64,000 bases of DNA from Trichobilharzia regenti (taxonomy: Eukaryota; Platyhelminthes; Trematoda; Strigeidida; Schistosomatidae): assembly GCA_944472135.2 (NCBI GenBank), contig OX235267.1, positions 20,877,452 to 20,941,451 of the forward strand, given 5' to 3'. Of the stretch, positions 45,215-64,000 are shown piece after piece. The translations under genes were made by a program, and so were the position numbers. Below the pieces are notes generated by a model, which worked only from the letters and a program-made list of their open reading frames with translations, was not told the origin of the DNA and did not search any database. How positions within the stretch are numbered: the first letter of the stretch is position 1; every line of letters starts with the position of its first letter.

Positions 45215-45628
45215 CTTCCTTCTATCAGCTATATCCTCAAATCTGAACGGTAACACGCTCATGTCATTGTATCGTAGAACATAGATGACGAACAACCACA
45301 CGACATATCTGATCAAACAAGTGTAAAAACAGAGTAATTTACACCAAAGATAATAACATTCAAATAGTAACTTGAAACTAGAAATGCATTTATTCATGCA
45401 AGTCAATTTAACAATTACACTCTCGTTTACACTTGGCTTATCCTCACTAAACTGAGCAATATCTTTCGTCTTTTCAAATGCACAAATACTATCATAGTCA
45501 TTGCACAAGATCCTTGAGTTGATGAGTGTCTTTCTCATTGTGGATGACAACACCAACGACGGTTGAGTGACACAGGTTGATGAACTTAGCGGTGGATCGG
45601 AAGCTGTCGTTGTTCGGCTTTCAGATAG

Positions 45629-46489
45629 TTATCTAACCGCAAGATTACCACCACCGCTGTCTTTAACTATCAGCTCCGCTTTAGCACTAACATCTGATGA
45701 TAGGTGGGCTACATGCTGATCACTCCCACTGACGGTCTCACAAGTATGCATGCCTTCTGCAACTGCATTTATTTCCAATTCACGTTCAAGTTGTACAGAA
45801 CCTTTGTTCAACTTAGCAGTAGTAGACGTATCCCTCATCTCATCATGATCAACCAAAGACAACTGTGAAGTATCATGATCATTATCACGAATATTCACTT
45901 TACCGTCAACTTCATCATTTTCAAACTCTTTAATAACAGAAGTAGACAATTTTGGTTCCTCCTCGCAAATCCTAAAAGGTCTTATAACTTCACTCTGACT
46001 AGTAATACCTTGTAAACTTGTAGGGTCAGAACTGCACTCTGAATCAGCAACTCTATTCTGTGACACTCTGTTCAACAATGGCTTACCAGTTGCAACTACA
46101 GACTTCCTGACCAAACCGTTATCGTCACACAATTCGGAGTCATGCCTGGAGTTTACATTTAGCTTATCACTGAACTTGCTCACTGGTTCACAGTTCACCT
46201 TTGTACGCACTTCTTGCAAACGTGTGAAACACAACCGTGTTTGTCTTGCATCTTGTAACTTATCTGTTGAGGATGTACTACGAAACCTGTTGCACTCACT
46301 AAGTTTATATGCATTACTAGACATCATGGAGCCTTCTCGATATCCACCTCTCTGGGGCCTACTCGTCATCAATGATTGCGTTTTACCCTCAGACTGCTCT
46401 ATTCTAGGGGTGAGATGCAATAGACTGGCGAACTCGCTCATAGATAGATTGACGCTATCTTTTGCCAGTTTCAGGATATCATCAAACAT
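45629..46489 (-). CDS. BEL/Pao gag C-terminal part (second frame)
   Basis: 286 codons, in a different frame from the upstream gag and directly after the poly-T tract. It opens with FDDILKLAKDSVNLSMSEFA, which is the expected continuation of a DUF1759-type gag. The rest is Ser/Asp/Glu-rich and low in recognisable motifs (for example SQNRVADSECSSDP, RDNDHDTSQLSLVDHDE). No CCHC knuckle is found. Its ATG is inside the gag frame and is not a true start. Together with 46482-47126 it would form one gag of about 490 residues if the frame were continuous. Confidence 0.55.
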   Translation of the reverse strand: MFDDILKLAKDSVNLSMSEFASLLHLTPRIEQSEGKTQSLMTSRPQRGGYREGSMMSSNAYKLSECNRFRSTSSTDKLQDARQTRLCFTRLQEVRTKVNCEPVSKFSDKLNVNSRHDSELCDDNGLVRKSVVATGKPLLNRVSQNRVADSECSSDPTSLQGITSQSEVIRPFRICEEEPKLSTSVIKEFENDEVDGKVNIRDNDHDTSQLSLVDHDEMRDTSTTAKLNKGSVQLERELEINAVAEGMHTCETVSGSDQHVAHLSSDVSAKAELIVKDSGGGNLAVR

Positions 46490-47126
46490 TGGCTCGATAC
46501 CAAAAAAAAAAAAAAAAAAAAAAATTCACCCACTTCCTTTGCAGTCGAGTAGGTAGGCGTCTTGCTATTACTTCTAGTATAAAACTCGAGTTGAGGTCAC
46601 TCATACAATTCATCGAAATCAATGCATTCTTGTAAATCAACAGATTTTCCATAAACTCAGTAAGTGCCTGGGAGTCATCTTGTAGTTGACTACCATTACC
46701 CTTAACAGCCTCGAATAATTTCCCTACAATCATCGAAGGTCTTCCAAACCTTTGACGTAGTATGCTCATAGCCTCGTAGTAGCCCTCTTTTGGCTTCATA
46801 AACTTACAACACTGTATAGCTCTTGCAGAAATTCCAGTGCAATATCTCATCAAATACATTAACTTCAATTCATCACTTGATAGAAAACTACTCAACATGA
46901 TCTCAAACTCCTCTACAAATTGTATATAATCAGCTGGGTTTCCATCAAAACATCGTGGTTCAAATTTAGGGAGTTTGATGTTCCTATTATCCCTGAACGG
47001 CGAAACAATAACATCAACCATGTCATGCTTAACATCAGACACATCGTTACAATTAACAGACAAGTCACCATGACTTACTTTCCTGCTTGCATCCAAGACG
47101 CTCTGTCCCTTCTTTGACCCAGGCAT
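46482..47126 (-). CDS. BEL/Pao-type gag, N-terminal part (DUF1759-like)
   Basis: A 214-codon frame. Residues about 50-75 (IKLPKFEPRCFDGNPADYIQ, then FVEEFE) and 85-105 (ELKLMYLMRYCTGISARAI) are hallmarks of the DUF1759 capsid-like region of BEL/Pao gag. LRQRFGRPSMI and the DSQALTEFMENL segment follow. The frame ends abnormally: a run of about 23 T (A on the + strand, 46502-46524) gives poly-Phe and shifts into a stop after WYRANV. The protein would build the particle core. The start MPGSKKGQSVL sits about 270 bases inside the 5' LTR border. Confidence 0.75.
   Translation of the reverse strand: MPGSKKGQSVLDASRKVSHGDLSVNCNDVSDVKHDMVDVIVSPFRDNRNIKLPKFEPRCFDGNPADYIQFVEEFEIMLSSFLSSDELKLMYLMRYCTGISARAIQCCKFMKPKEGYYEAMSILRQRFGRPSMIVGKLFEAVKGNGSQLQDDSQALTEFMENLLIYKNALISMNCMSDLNSSFILEVIARRLPTRLQRKWVNFFFFFFFWYRANV
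46502..46524. repeat. Homopolymer A tract breaking gag
   Basis: About 23 consecutive A on the + strand, within an otherwise ordinary gag coding region. It joins two frames that belong together. It may be a mutational expansion or a gap-filling or assembly artefact. Confidence 0.85.
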
Positions 47127-47634
47127 TGTTGAACTTGACCCAATTCCAAAAACGTTCCAGATATTGCTTGTTCAAAGAGGACTTGACCGGCACCAGGAAA
47201 GATGAACGGTGACTATCCAAACTGTCACCGACTGTCTGAATCCGCCTGAATCTCTTTCCACCGTCAGAAACTGTCAATCACGTCTCGTAAACCGTTAATG
47301 CCCAGCTCTTGCTACGCTCAGGCTCACGCTGTAGCTTGAAGCTTCTCAGAAACGCTTAGTACGAACGGACGTGAAAACCAGAACCCAGTTTGGCGACTCG
47401 AGAATTATTTATTCTAACACCAACATATAGCCAGTACACAACTAAGGTCCATGAACAAATATTACAATAATAAATCACAAGATTACTTCTGACGGTTTGC
47501 TACTGACTTCTTTCTGAACAGCGACCGATGAGACGATGACTGGTGTGTTGATGCCTCCGCGAAAATTGGGGAAGTTGATTTTGAGCAAACAACCATGAAT
47601 TGATCGTTCAATCTTCAACTACATTTACACCTCA

Positions 47635-48379
47635 TGTTGAGAGCCACAGAATATTAGGGCGCTTTTAATTATATTATCTACTATTAGATATTACAGCCAC
47701 ACAGCAGTAGAACACATAGGTGTGTGCTTAATCCTTTCCTTATAAGATCTATGAGCACATTAGGAGTAGCCGATAACGACTTTATTCAGAATGAGTCTGC
47801 CTGCAATGGAGAGTTTTTACAGCTCCGGCTAGCCCATCGCAGCGGCGCCAATTAACAGTGATAACAACAATATTGATGGCGACTTCATTCTAGACATTAA
47901 ATTTTGTACTTGATGGAATCTTACGTGTTGCACGAGCCGTCATAATTTGTCTCCTTTTACAAGCAAATAAGTGAATTCAGTAAAGTCAGTGGAACTGCAA
48001 GAACTGAAGTCAACAGAAGAGCAGTATGTGTAATAATAGTGCTGGTAACAAATTGTGGTAGAAGTAAGTAATTTGTTAGAATGTTGTGATGTGCTTGAAT
48101 TGAAATAGAGGTTTGAGATTTGTTTCTTGTCCTCTTCTGATCTGACTTAAAATTCTATATCAATTCAAGCATATCACAACATTCTAAAGAATTGCTTAGT
48201 ATGACTATAAAAACACTTATCTTATTTCCCATCTGATTGTAATTGATCGATAACACTCATATAAATAATTCTGAATGTACGTTATCCTATATTGACTTTT
48301 ATTCCAATATCTAACCGATTCCACACATGTATATAAACGAAGGAAAAAAGTTGTGTGAGTAACTTGATATGATTATGAG
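47635..48379. other. No gene recognised
   Basis: AT-rich DNA with a local inverted repeat near 48068-48184 (CTTGAATTGA and TCAATTCAAG arms, with ATTGTTAGAATGTTG and CAACATTCTAA). It can fold as a long hairpin. No coding feature is seen. Confidence 0.4.
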
Positions 48380-48475
48380 TGGAAACAGTTTGTGCTCGAA
48401 ACGACATCACTTAATATTACTGTATAACAATGTGTGATTTATCAAAATAAGGTCTTATCTATAATAGAATATTAC
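48380..48475 (+). repeat. Dispersed repeat B copy
   Basis: GTGCTCGAAACGACATCACT, ATATTACTGTATAACAATGT and TTTATCAAAATAAGG match repeat B at 8360. Confidence 0.6.
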
Positions 48476-48982
48476 CAGCGTACTCTAAGCTGACGAGACT
48501 GTTCCCTGGTAAGTCACCAAAGTGAATGAGAGACAATTCTTTTCTACGATGGAAGTGAACTAAAATAAAGACGACAGTCGTAGAAATAAGCCTTGTATTA
48601 CATACTCCTTGGAATTATAAGTTCCCTCATAGTTTAGTTTTAGTACTAAGGAAATAGAATGCAATCTGTAGAATTCATGAAATTCACAAAATGACGTGCT
48701 GCTTTTTCAAAAGACCCAGTTAGTGTTACCTCGGTGAAATGATAAATGGGCGTTTTGGTTGTGTAAACTCAATAGGTTGTGAGCTGCTGCCAATGAAAAT
48801 CACAACAATTCTCGGAATTACAAGTGTGGAGACCTCAAAAACAAACTTTTCCAACTTTTACTACTATGCCAAGTTTTGTGGCGGAGGTTAGACTCTGCTA
48901 GCTTGGTATCCCAAATTCGAATAGGAACAAAAGTACCAAATCAGTAAAGTTAGTGGAGGAATAGAATAAAATTTGTTACCTG

Positions 48983-49223
48983 GGTTATTACAAGGTCCAA
49001 ATCCACAATTATCGCAGCAGACTCTAGAAGTATTATGAGAAGACTGCTCCAATCTTGATTTTTCAATATCACTATTGCCAGAGGTCGACCAAGGTAACGC
49101 AGGGAGAAAATATGGCGTCCCCGCGAAACTTTGAGATAGAAAGCAGGTGATTAGAATTGGCTGATGGCAGTCGAGGTGGTGGAGAAGGCGGAGAGTTGTA
49201 GGCAGAACTATATTTTCATTCAA
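48983..49223 (-). CDS. Possible Cys-rich exon, unknown gene
   Basis: The - strand is open from ATG at 49223 to a splice-donor-like CCAG/GTAACA at about 48983. It reads MNENIVLPTTLRLLHHLDCH, LPALPWSTSGNSDIEKSR and RVCCDNCGFGPCNNP. The CxxC...CxxP spacing recalls a zinc-binding segment, and the reading ends at a plausible donor. No partner exon was found. It lies 1.6 kb upstream of RBBP4 and is divergent from it. Chance is a real alternative. Confidence 0.25.
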
Positions 49224-50860
49224 ACCACGACGTTAAGTTCAAAGTGCAGAGATTCTGATTAAAAAAAGTAATGCACAATATGTTCATTTCCCACGTAGTA
49301 GTAAAAGTTGGATAAGTTTGTTTTTGAGGTATCCACACAAATTATAATTGCAGCTTGATGGCAGCATTCAGCAACAGCTAAATGACCACTTGACGAACAT
49401 AAAATGTATACAGTAAGTGCATTAGATTTAGTAAAACGTGTACACTTTTAATTTCAAAATGAAATTTCCATGCCAAATTTGTCACTGTAAAAAGCCCACA
49501 CAGGTAACAAATTAACTCAAAACACTGAAGTGGGAAAACTTCTATACGTCCTTACTGAGCCTAATATGGAGAGTCTTTGTGAAGTAATTGTAGCGTCAAT
49601 TATGCTAAAGAGAGGGCAAGGCATTCAAAATCTCTTGCTTCATGTAGAATTGCAATGCAGGTCAATACGCAATAGTATTTGTACGAATAAACCGAAAAAT
49701 AAAGTCTTCCCTACCTTCTGAACAATTTGTCATTATTCCAAATAATTTTCCAAATAATTTTCACCCATATTCCAAAAACGTTTCTTTTATGTATGAGCCT
49801 AGGTTATGCCTATAAAATCGGAATATTGCACCAACTAAATTTTGCCCTCCAAATAAATGCCACCTGAAACACAAGTTCGCAACACTGCTACATATTATGA
49901 CAATACTGCTAATACTTTTGTCTTAAAATGAAAAACTGACTGTGATGAGTAAATGAAAATTAGAATTAATGCTGAAGTTGATCTATGGGAACCAACAAAT
50001 ACCAAACCGATTGAGACAATAGCATATCAATAAATAGGCCGAATACACCGGTATGATTTCATGAAAATTTAAGGATACATGTTTCAATTTTGAACTGTCT
50101 ACCTTATTTAAACTAACACATTACGCAGATGTCAGTATCAAGTGACATTTCTTGATACAGTTGCTGCATATGTAACGCAGTTCAAGTACATTATCCCGCT
50201 GATATAATGTGAGTCTTAAGTGTTTTTAAATGCAAACTTTCATTTAAAAAGCACATAAAAAACACAACTTGTTACTAAACCGACATAACAACGGATTTGA
50301 GCGTCATAATTAGCTTGGGAATGCAATAAGGCCACTCCTCATTTCCACCACTTCAAAAGCTTCAGGTATCAATATAGTGGCAGATAATAGGAGATTATCC
50401 AACCGATAGTTATTCGAGTTCCTTATGAATTTCGCTGAATAAAATGTCCCCATCCTATATACAATTTTTCTAAGTTTTGATCTGAAGTGTGTGAGTGAGG
50501 CAGTAAACTCAGAATTCTAAAAATAATAAGTGTTCTTAATTAGGGTTGAAGGGAAGGGTCCCATAATTCGGGAATCTTTGTGATAGGTACGGATCTTAGA
50601 ATTAGAATCACTGGTAAGGGTAGATGCGGACAATGGGATAAGACACCGTATCGCTGAGAACTGAAGACTGCGCTAACTGACACACCACTCATTTGCTTAT
50701 TCAGCTACACTGTAAATATGCTACTGACCAACAAATCTGCCAGCAAAACTCAGATTCACGACAAAAAATAAACAATACATTTCAGGATTTTCTCGCGATT
50801 GAATCTATTGAAATTGAATTTGTACGACGCGCGCATTACAGATTTTTGCGGTTGTCTGCA
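49224..50860. other. RBBP4 upstream region
   Basis: AT-rich sequence upstream of RBBP4 exon 1. It should contain the promoter and 5' UTR, but I cannot place a TATA box, an initiator or a 5' UTR splice site with confidence. The small open frames are not convincing. Confidence 0.3.
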
Positions 50861-59685
<8,825 letters not shown>

Positions 59686-59864
59686 ATTGGCTAGTGCTCG
59701 CCGTTGCAGTCCTCTTCATAATCATTACACGGTTGGCGTTTTAAAAGAATCTCTGTCAGAGTTGTTTTAGTCATCATTTTTATTACCGTTATTGCTAAAA
59801 CTATTTCCTTCGCATTTATCCACAAAAGAATTTTGTTTGATGTTCATGTTTACATCTTTTTAAC

Positions 59865-59870
59865 AATAAA
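59865..59870 (+). terminator. RBBP4 polyadenylation signal candidate
   Basis: AATAAA 180 bases after the RBBP4 stop codon, in T-rich 3' UTR sequence. A cleavage site would be expected near 59885-59900. Confidence 0.6.
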
Positions 59871-59899
59871 CTTGATTAAATTATGTTTTGCGACTTCTT

Positions 59900-60289
59900 T
59901 TACAACATTATCTTATCTCGTAGACTTTAGTGATCAAGGAGGATTGTGTCACTAAAAACCCTAAGGAAGGCATACCATCAGTAGTTGAGGTGTGGTACGT
60001 GTTACCTGCGGTATTCAGAGAAAATACTGACGGGTAACCAGTCAAACCTTTATAGGCAGTGATAAATGTTCAGGTGGTGTTTGTCCTCTAAGTTAGTAAG
60101 AGAGAATATATATTATCTAAAACATAAATATTTAACTAAATTTAGACCATATTAACTAAGCATCTGAAGATCGAGACGAGTATTATCTGTTAAAATCATT
60201 CGTTAGTTTATTTCAATTTGTGAATAATCATTTTAGAATAGTAATTCTGCAAACCATAATAGTTTGTCGTGATGCTTTGAATTGTCTGT
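59900..60289. other. RBBP4 downstream spacer
   Basis: Nothing recognised between the RBBP4 poly(A) signal and the antisense LINE end. Confidence 0.4.
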
Positions 60290-61090
60290 CTGTTTTCGAC
60301 ATAGAACTTTGCACATATGTGCGGCAGTTGAAGTCGCCACACTCCATGTAACACGCGAAGCAAGAGAAGAAAGTACAAGAAAAGCATAATAGAAACAGTA
60401 AGCAGAAGGGTGAGACAAGAGATGAGTAATAACGAAGAACAAAACAGTTTCATTGGAAATCATAAATCACAAGGAGTGGATGCATCTGCGCCATTGAGAA
60501 CGATTTTGAGCCACGTCACCAATTGTTTCCAACCATAGATTTTTACCGTCCCGACGACCCCAGCCTGGAAGTCTACACCTTTCTACGTGGCTTAGACCAA
60601 CTGTTGTGGATTTCATTGACTGGTGCCAAGTTTTTGTTTGACCGCCGCTAGCTTTTTTCCAGCCTGACCCTATATCCGCTAACATCGCTTGTCGATGACT
60701 TGGCATACGTAACACATGTCCTAACCATCTCAGTCTTTGTAGCTTCACGACTTCGTCGATTGATTTCCCGTGTTTACTTAGAACTCGACGCCTAACCTCC
60801 ATGTTGCTCACCTTATTATGCCACTTTACACGGGAAATAGAACGCAGCCACCTATGATCAAAGACAGCTAGTCTTTTCATGTCTTCCACTCTCAGTGGCC
60901 AGGTCTCACAGCCATAAAGGAGGACGGGCGGACTGATGAGCAGTACACCCGCCCTTTGGTCGGTAGTCGAACATCTCGTCTACGCCAGAGTCGGCGTAAA
61001 CTGGGAAATGTGAAACGAGCCCCTTGTATTCGTGCTGAGATTTCGTCAGAGCGTTGAACTGTGATTGCACATATCTGAATTTACTCGACA
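60290..61090 (-). mobile_element. Non-LTR retrotransposon 3' end (antisense)
   Basis: The - strand frame 60467-60960 reads PPVLLYGCETWPLRVEDMKR, LAVFDHRWLRSISRVKWHNK, VSNMEVRRRVL, LQRLRWLGHVLRMPSHR, GQTKTWHQSMKS and AQNRSQWRRCIHSL. This is the conserved C-terminal end of a LINE reverse transcriptase (RWLGHVLRM and the final NRSQWRR are hallmarks). It continues upstream with broken text to about 61090 (YADSGVD, RPKGGC). The 3' UTR extends to about 60290. It is 5'-truncated; the last 140 codons are intact. The family differs from the RTE copies at 28 and 38 kb. Confidence 0.85.
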
Positions 61091-61119
61091 AGGACATTAA
61101 GGTGTATCCGTTATGGATA

Positions 61120-61200
61120 AGATTTATCAAAATAAAATCTTAACCATAAAGGAGTTATACTCTACCACAGTGCCCAAGTTTTATACTTATGTCAATAAGG
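61120..61200 (+). repeat. Dispersed repeat B, partial
   Basis: TTTATCAAAATAAAATCTTA, then ACTCTACCACAGTGCCCAAG and TTTTATACTTATG, match the 3' half of the 8360 copy. Confidence 0.6.
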
Positions 61201-61539
61201 TGTATCCCGACCATAAACAGATAATGGATCTTCTCCTGGAAGGTGAATATTTTTATAGAATGTGCATCTGCAATTTCTATGAAATAGAAGCTGATGATGA
61301 AAAAGTGACGCGTCTACGTACGTGTTCATAGTCACATTCAAACGTCTTATTTGCGGATCAAACAAGTAAAACTGGTTCGATTATTGGGTGCTCATATGCA
61401 CATACTGCTGAAGAGTCTAAAACTAGCGAGAAACAACTTGCAAGTGTTCCCCATTTTCCGCTGGTATTGATTTGTGGATTTGACCATGAAATTAATCAAG
61501 TCTGCACAAACAGAAAATTTGAAAATACGTTTAAGAGGA

Positions 61540-63080
61540 GCGTTATGAAACTACACATGAAACCAACCGAGACACAGTAAGTAAGAAAAAGCTTTACTTA
61601 AATGTACAATTCAAAGGCGATATATTAAACCGTAGATTAACAAGATCAATTGAAAGAACCTTTAATGCCACAAAACTGTATGTCAGCTTCTCAACCAAAC
61701 CGATATCGACACCGTGCATTAAAGATAGATTGCCCAAAATGGCGACATCAATGTGTGTATATAAATTCAACTGCTCCTGTGGAGCTAGTTATATGGGTCG
61801 TACTCAGAGGAATTTATCTTTACGCACTCGTGAACATATTCCTGTTTGGTTTAGGAAAAGAGCAACCAAATCATTAAATAGTGCAATTCTGTCTCATCTA
61901 GTGGATAGCGAACACAGCATCAAAGTTGATGAGTCATTTACAGTTGTGTACCGAGTACCGAACAATCTCCCCAAAGGCACATGATTACGCCTCCTAGCCA
62001 TGGCTGAGGCTTTAGAGTTTAATAGAGAGAGAGAGACCAGAACTATGTGTACAGGAAAAACTTATTCACTCTCTTTGTCTACCCTGGCCCACTATAAGGT
62101 CACCGGGATCATAATTTTTCGTACTATTATTATCATTTTGTGATATCATGTCTTTATTATCCATTTCTCCACCCAGTTCATTTCACCTCATTGTGTTACC
62201 CTTACTTTTTGTCAACCTTCATGATTTTATACTAAGCCTACCAATTCTGTAACATCTTATTACAATTTACAATTTGGCCTCTTTATTTTATCATTAGACA
62301 TTATCGGTCAGCCGTCACATTCAGTGCTTCCTTTGTTACTTACTTACTTTACTTCGGCTATCTCCTACGGGAGGATGAGCCGGCTTCATGAACCATGAAG
62401 TTTCATGGGAATTGGGTACGAGTGATGTCCCCAGCATCGCTCGGCCTTTTGTTTGAGAGTGCAGCTCTAGCCTTTACACAACCAAGTGTGACCTACAAGG
62501 CAGTAGGAGTGGAGTAGGGAGTCCACTATCCATTGGCAGCCGGTGACCGGAGTCCGGTTCATTCGCCTTTTTGAATGGGGCCAGTCATCCAGGGCATCCA
62601 ATAAGCCCTTTGTCCATACGTCTGCCGGTGAGCTTCATACGCCAGTCGTTGGAGGTTTGGAATCAGGGTTTAGCCATCTCCCCTAGACTGTCATCCAATG
62701 GACAGTCAACCGGTGAAGAGCGCCGGGCATCCGCTTTTGCCCTCTCACTTTGGTGAAAAATGTGTATTTGTATGTATTTTGTGGTTATCGCATTTCTCTC
62801 ACCCCAAGGACGCTTGTATTCTGTTGACTATAAAACAACACTATATCACCCAATTGTTCATTCACATTTCATCACATTTTTTCTGATTATACACCCTATA
62901 TACATTTAATTGACTATGTCAACTAGTGGACTATCATCTCAAATTACACACGCACCCCAATACAGTTTCTGATATTATTTTCATTTGCTTTTACTGGCTA
63001 TATGTACTCTATTATTCATGGATTTATAATTGTAGAGTCTGAAGAAGTTATCGAAAACAATTGTTCGCTCAAAATCTTAT
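61540..63080 (+). mobile_element. Penelope-like element 3' end with insertion
   Basis: 61560-61700 matches the RT-endonuclease linker (KKLYLNVQFKGDILNRRLTR), and a frame at 61730-61984 holds the GIY-YIG start CVYKFNCSCGASYMGRTQRN, TREHIPVWF and ILSHLVDSEHSIKVDESFTV. After a stop, the C-terminal codons (AMAEALEF, WPTI) run to about 62095. The tail ends near 63070 with GAAGAAGTTATCGAAAACAA. A foreign segment occupies about 62335-62770. Stops and a frameshift near 61725 make it inactive. Confidence 0.75.
62335..62770 (+). mobile_element. Insertion in PLE tail, probable LINE 5' part
   Basis: GC-richer than its flanks, starting TTACTTACTTACTTTACTTC and ending near TTTGGTGAAAAATGTG. It looks like an untranslated leader of a non-LTR element, but I cannot name it. 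Its border repeats (CTTACTTA) are simple sequence. Confidence 0.35.
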
Positions 63081-63223
63081 TTTGATTTCAATATGGGGAT
63101 GTTTCATTTACTGGAGCGTTATATGTTTCTCCGAAAGCTACGAATCTCTTCCATTAGAATATTAGTCCCGTTATTCAACTATTTAAGAACGTGAAGCAAA
63201 TATAAGGAAAAGTTTCATTTATT

Positions 63224-64000
63224 CTATACACTCTTGTCTTTCTTCTGTTTACGTCCGAGCTTCTTCTGTTCGCTGAATTCTTCCACCAACTTAAGGAATT
63301 TAGGATCATTTTTGTGCGGATAATAACCAAATCGGTCTCTTGCCTAAAAATCAGAGTTGAAATAATAACAAAGTAAATTACCCACCTCTTCTAACAGCAT
63401 ATTCATTTTATCCGTTTTCTCTACTTTCGCAACTGATTGCTTAGCCTCTTGAGCATAATACTTTTTCAGTAGTTCCGGCATTTTTTCTAAATTCTTCTTA
63501 ATCTGTAACATTCTGAGGATGAAAAAGACAGTAATATGATGACAATTAACTTGATACTTACAATTCTTCATTTTCCTTCCTAGTCTTTATCTCTTCCTCT
63601 TGCTTTGCATTCACTATTTCTACAACAGGATTTTCAAGTAGCTTCTCTTTCTCTCTTTCAAATGATACTTCTTTTTCATCCATGAACAAATAAGCTGGAT
63701 TAATGCCGCTCTTGAATCCGTATTCCCCGAATAATCGTCTTCGATAGTCTTCAGTTTGTTCTTTTCTACTTTTAATATTAAAAAACTCCCTTGACGGATT
63801 GCTTCTTGCCTTCAGATGTGTGGGTAGACGTGAAGTATCAAAAAATTGTAATTCACTTGGTAGGTGTGAATCATTCCACTCTTGATCCCACTTCTCATAA
63901 CCATTAGGCTGTGCTCTTGTTATTGTTTGATAGTCATCCAAATGATATGGTATCCACCATTTTCGATAATATTTTTTATTTCGTATTTGAGTAATTAATG
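63224..64000 (-). CDS. GADD45GIP1: Mitochondrial ribosomal protein mL64 / GADD45GIP1 (CRIF1), partial
   Basis: Three exons on the - strand: 64000-63562 (open to the window edge), 63512-63386 and 63343-63224, joined across 49-nt and 42-nt GT-AG introns with matching phase. The visible part is about 225 residues. It includes RRLFGEYGFKSGINPAYLF (the family's RLFG.YG..SGV.P block), a long charged helix KENEELMLQIKKNLEKMPEL followed by LKKYYAQEAK, then ARDRFGYYPHKNDPKFLKLV and a Lys-rich end KKLGRKQKKDKSV. In other animals this protein sits near the mitoribosome exit tunnel and is needed for inserting inner-membrane proteins. A second, nuclear role has been reported in mammals. The true start and any mitochondrial presequence lie beyond the right edge, since the frame stays open to base 64000 (IRNKKYYRKWWIPYHLDDYQ). 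Confidence 0.88.

Larger units (their letters stand above)
44160..47634 (-). mobile_element. BEL/Pao-like LTR element, pol missing
   Basis: Two diverged direct repeats, 44165-44412 and 47390-47631, share GATGCCTCCGCGAAAATTGG, GGAAGTTG, TTTTGAGCAAACAACCATGA and TTGGCGACT-type text. They enclose a - strand gag of the BEL/Pao type at 46482-47126. No protease, RT or integrase motifs are visible between gag and the low-coordinate LTR, so pol is deleted. LTR divergence suggests an old insertion. The LTR borders are approximate, and I found no target duplication. Confidence 0.7.

Noticed and set aside
63558..63941. TTG at 63939-63941 as the start of the mL64 gene
   Set aside because: The frame is open to the window edge and eukaryotic genes rarely start at TTG; the true start is outside the window.

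Overview
The window looks like a piece of a blood-fluke nuclear genome (platyhelminth, most likely Schistosoma). Three things support this. The DNA is AT-rich, with spliced genes whose introns run from about 40 nt to over 2 kb. It holds a tRNA-derived repeat carrying a hammerhead-ribozyme fold with the stem sequences I recall for the schistosome Sm-alpha repeat. It is also very rich in Penelope-like, RTE-like, CR1-like, Ty3/gypsy-like and BEL/Pao-like retroelements. The species cannot be fixed from the window alone.

Host genes are few. A complete seven-exon gene for the histone chaperone RBBP4/RBAP48 (Caf1-55/p55, a WD40 protein) lies on the + strand at 50861-59685. The 3' three exons of a mitochondrial ribosomal protein mL64 (GADD45GIP1/CRIF1 family) gene lie on the - strand at 63224-64000 and run off the right edge. 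A less certain - strand gene end at 33445-33913 encodes a short docking-domain-like protein. An isolated Cys-rich - strand open stretch at 48983-49223 may be an exon.

Layout. 1-2.6 kb: a Merlin-type transposase relic and a hammerhead-bearing SINE. 2.6-29 kb: many 3'-end pieces of Penelope-like elements (PLEs, encoding GIY-YIG endonuclease), including an intact 229-codon endonuclease ORF at 14012 and a nearly full RT-plus-endonuclease copy at 25.3-27.2 kb (-), with RTE LINE pieces and tRNA-SINEs between them. 27.6-31.3 kb: a nest in which an RTE LINE end and then a complete small LTR element both sit in one PLE relic. The LTR element has 194-bp LTRs, a 5-bp target duplication and a single ORF that joins gag to the tail of pol. 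35.9-39.8 kb: CR1-like LINE ends, one apparently hit by a young RTE copy. 41-43.5 kb: an older gypsy pol relic of the same family as the small LTR element, with a tRNA-SINE inside it. 44.1-47.6 kb: a BEL/Pao-like element on the - strand. 50.8-59.7 kb: RBBP4, whose introns carry a SINE and a LINE end. 60.3-63.1 kb: more LINE and PLE ends, then mL64.

The host genes are not in an operon and share no evident pathway beyond housekeeping roles (chromatin assembly, mitochondrial translation). Most of the remaining DNA is layered transposon relics or sequence in which I recognise nothing.
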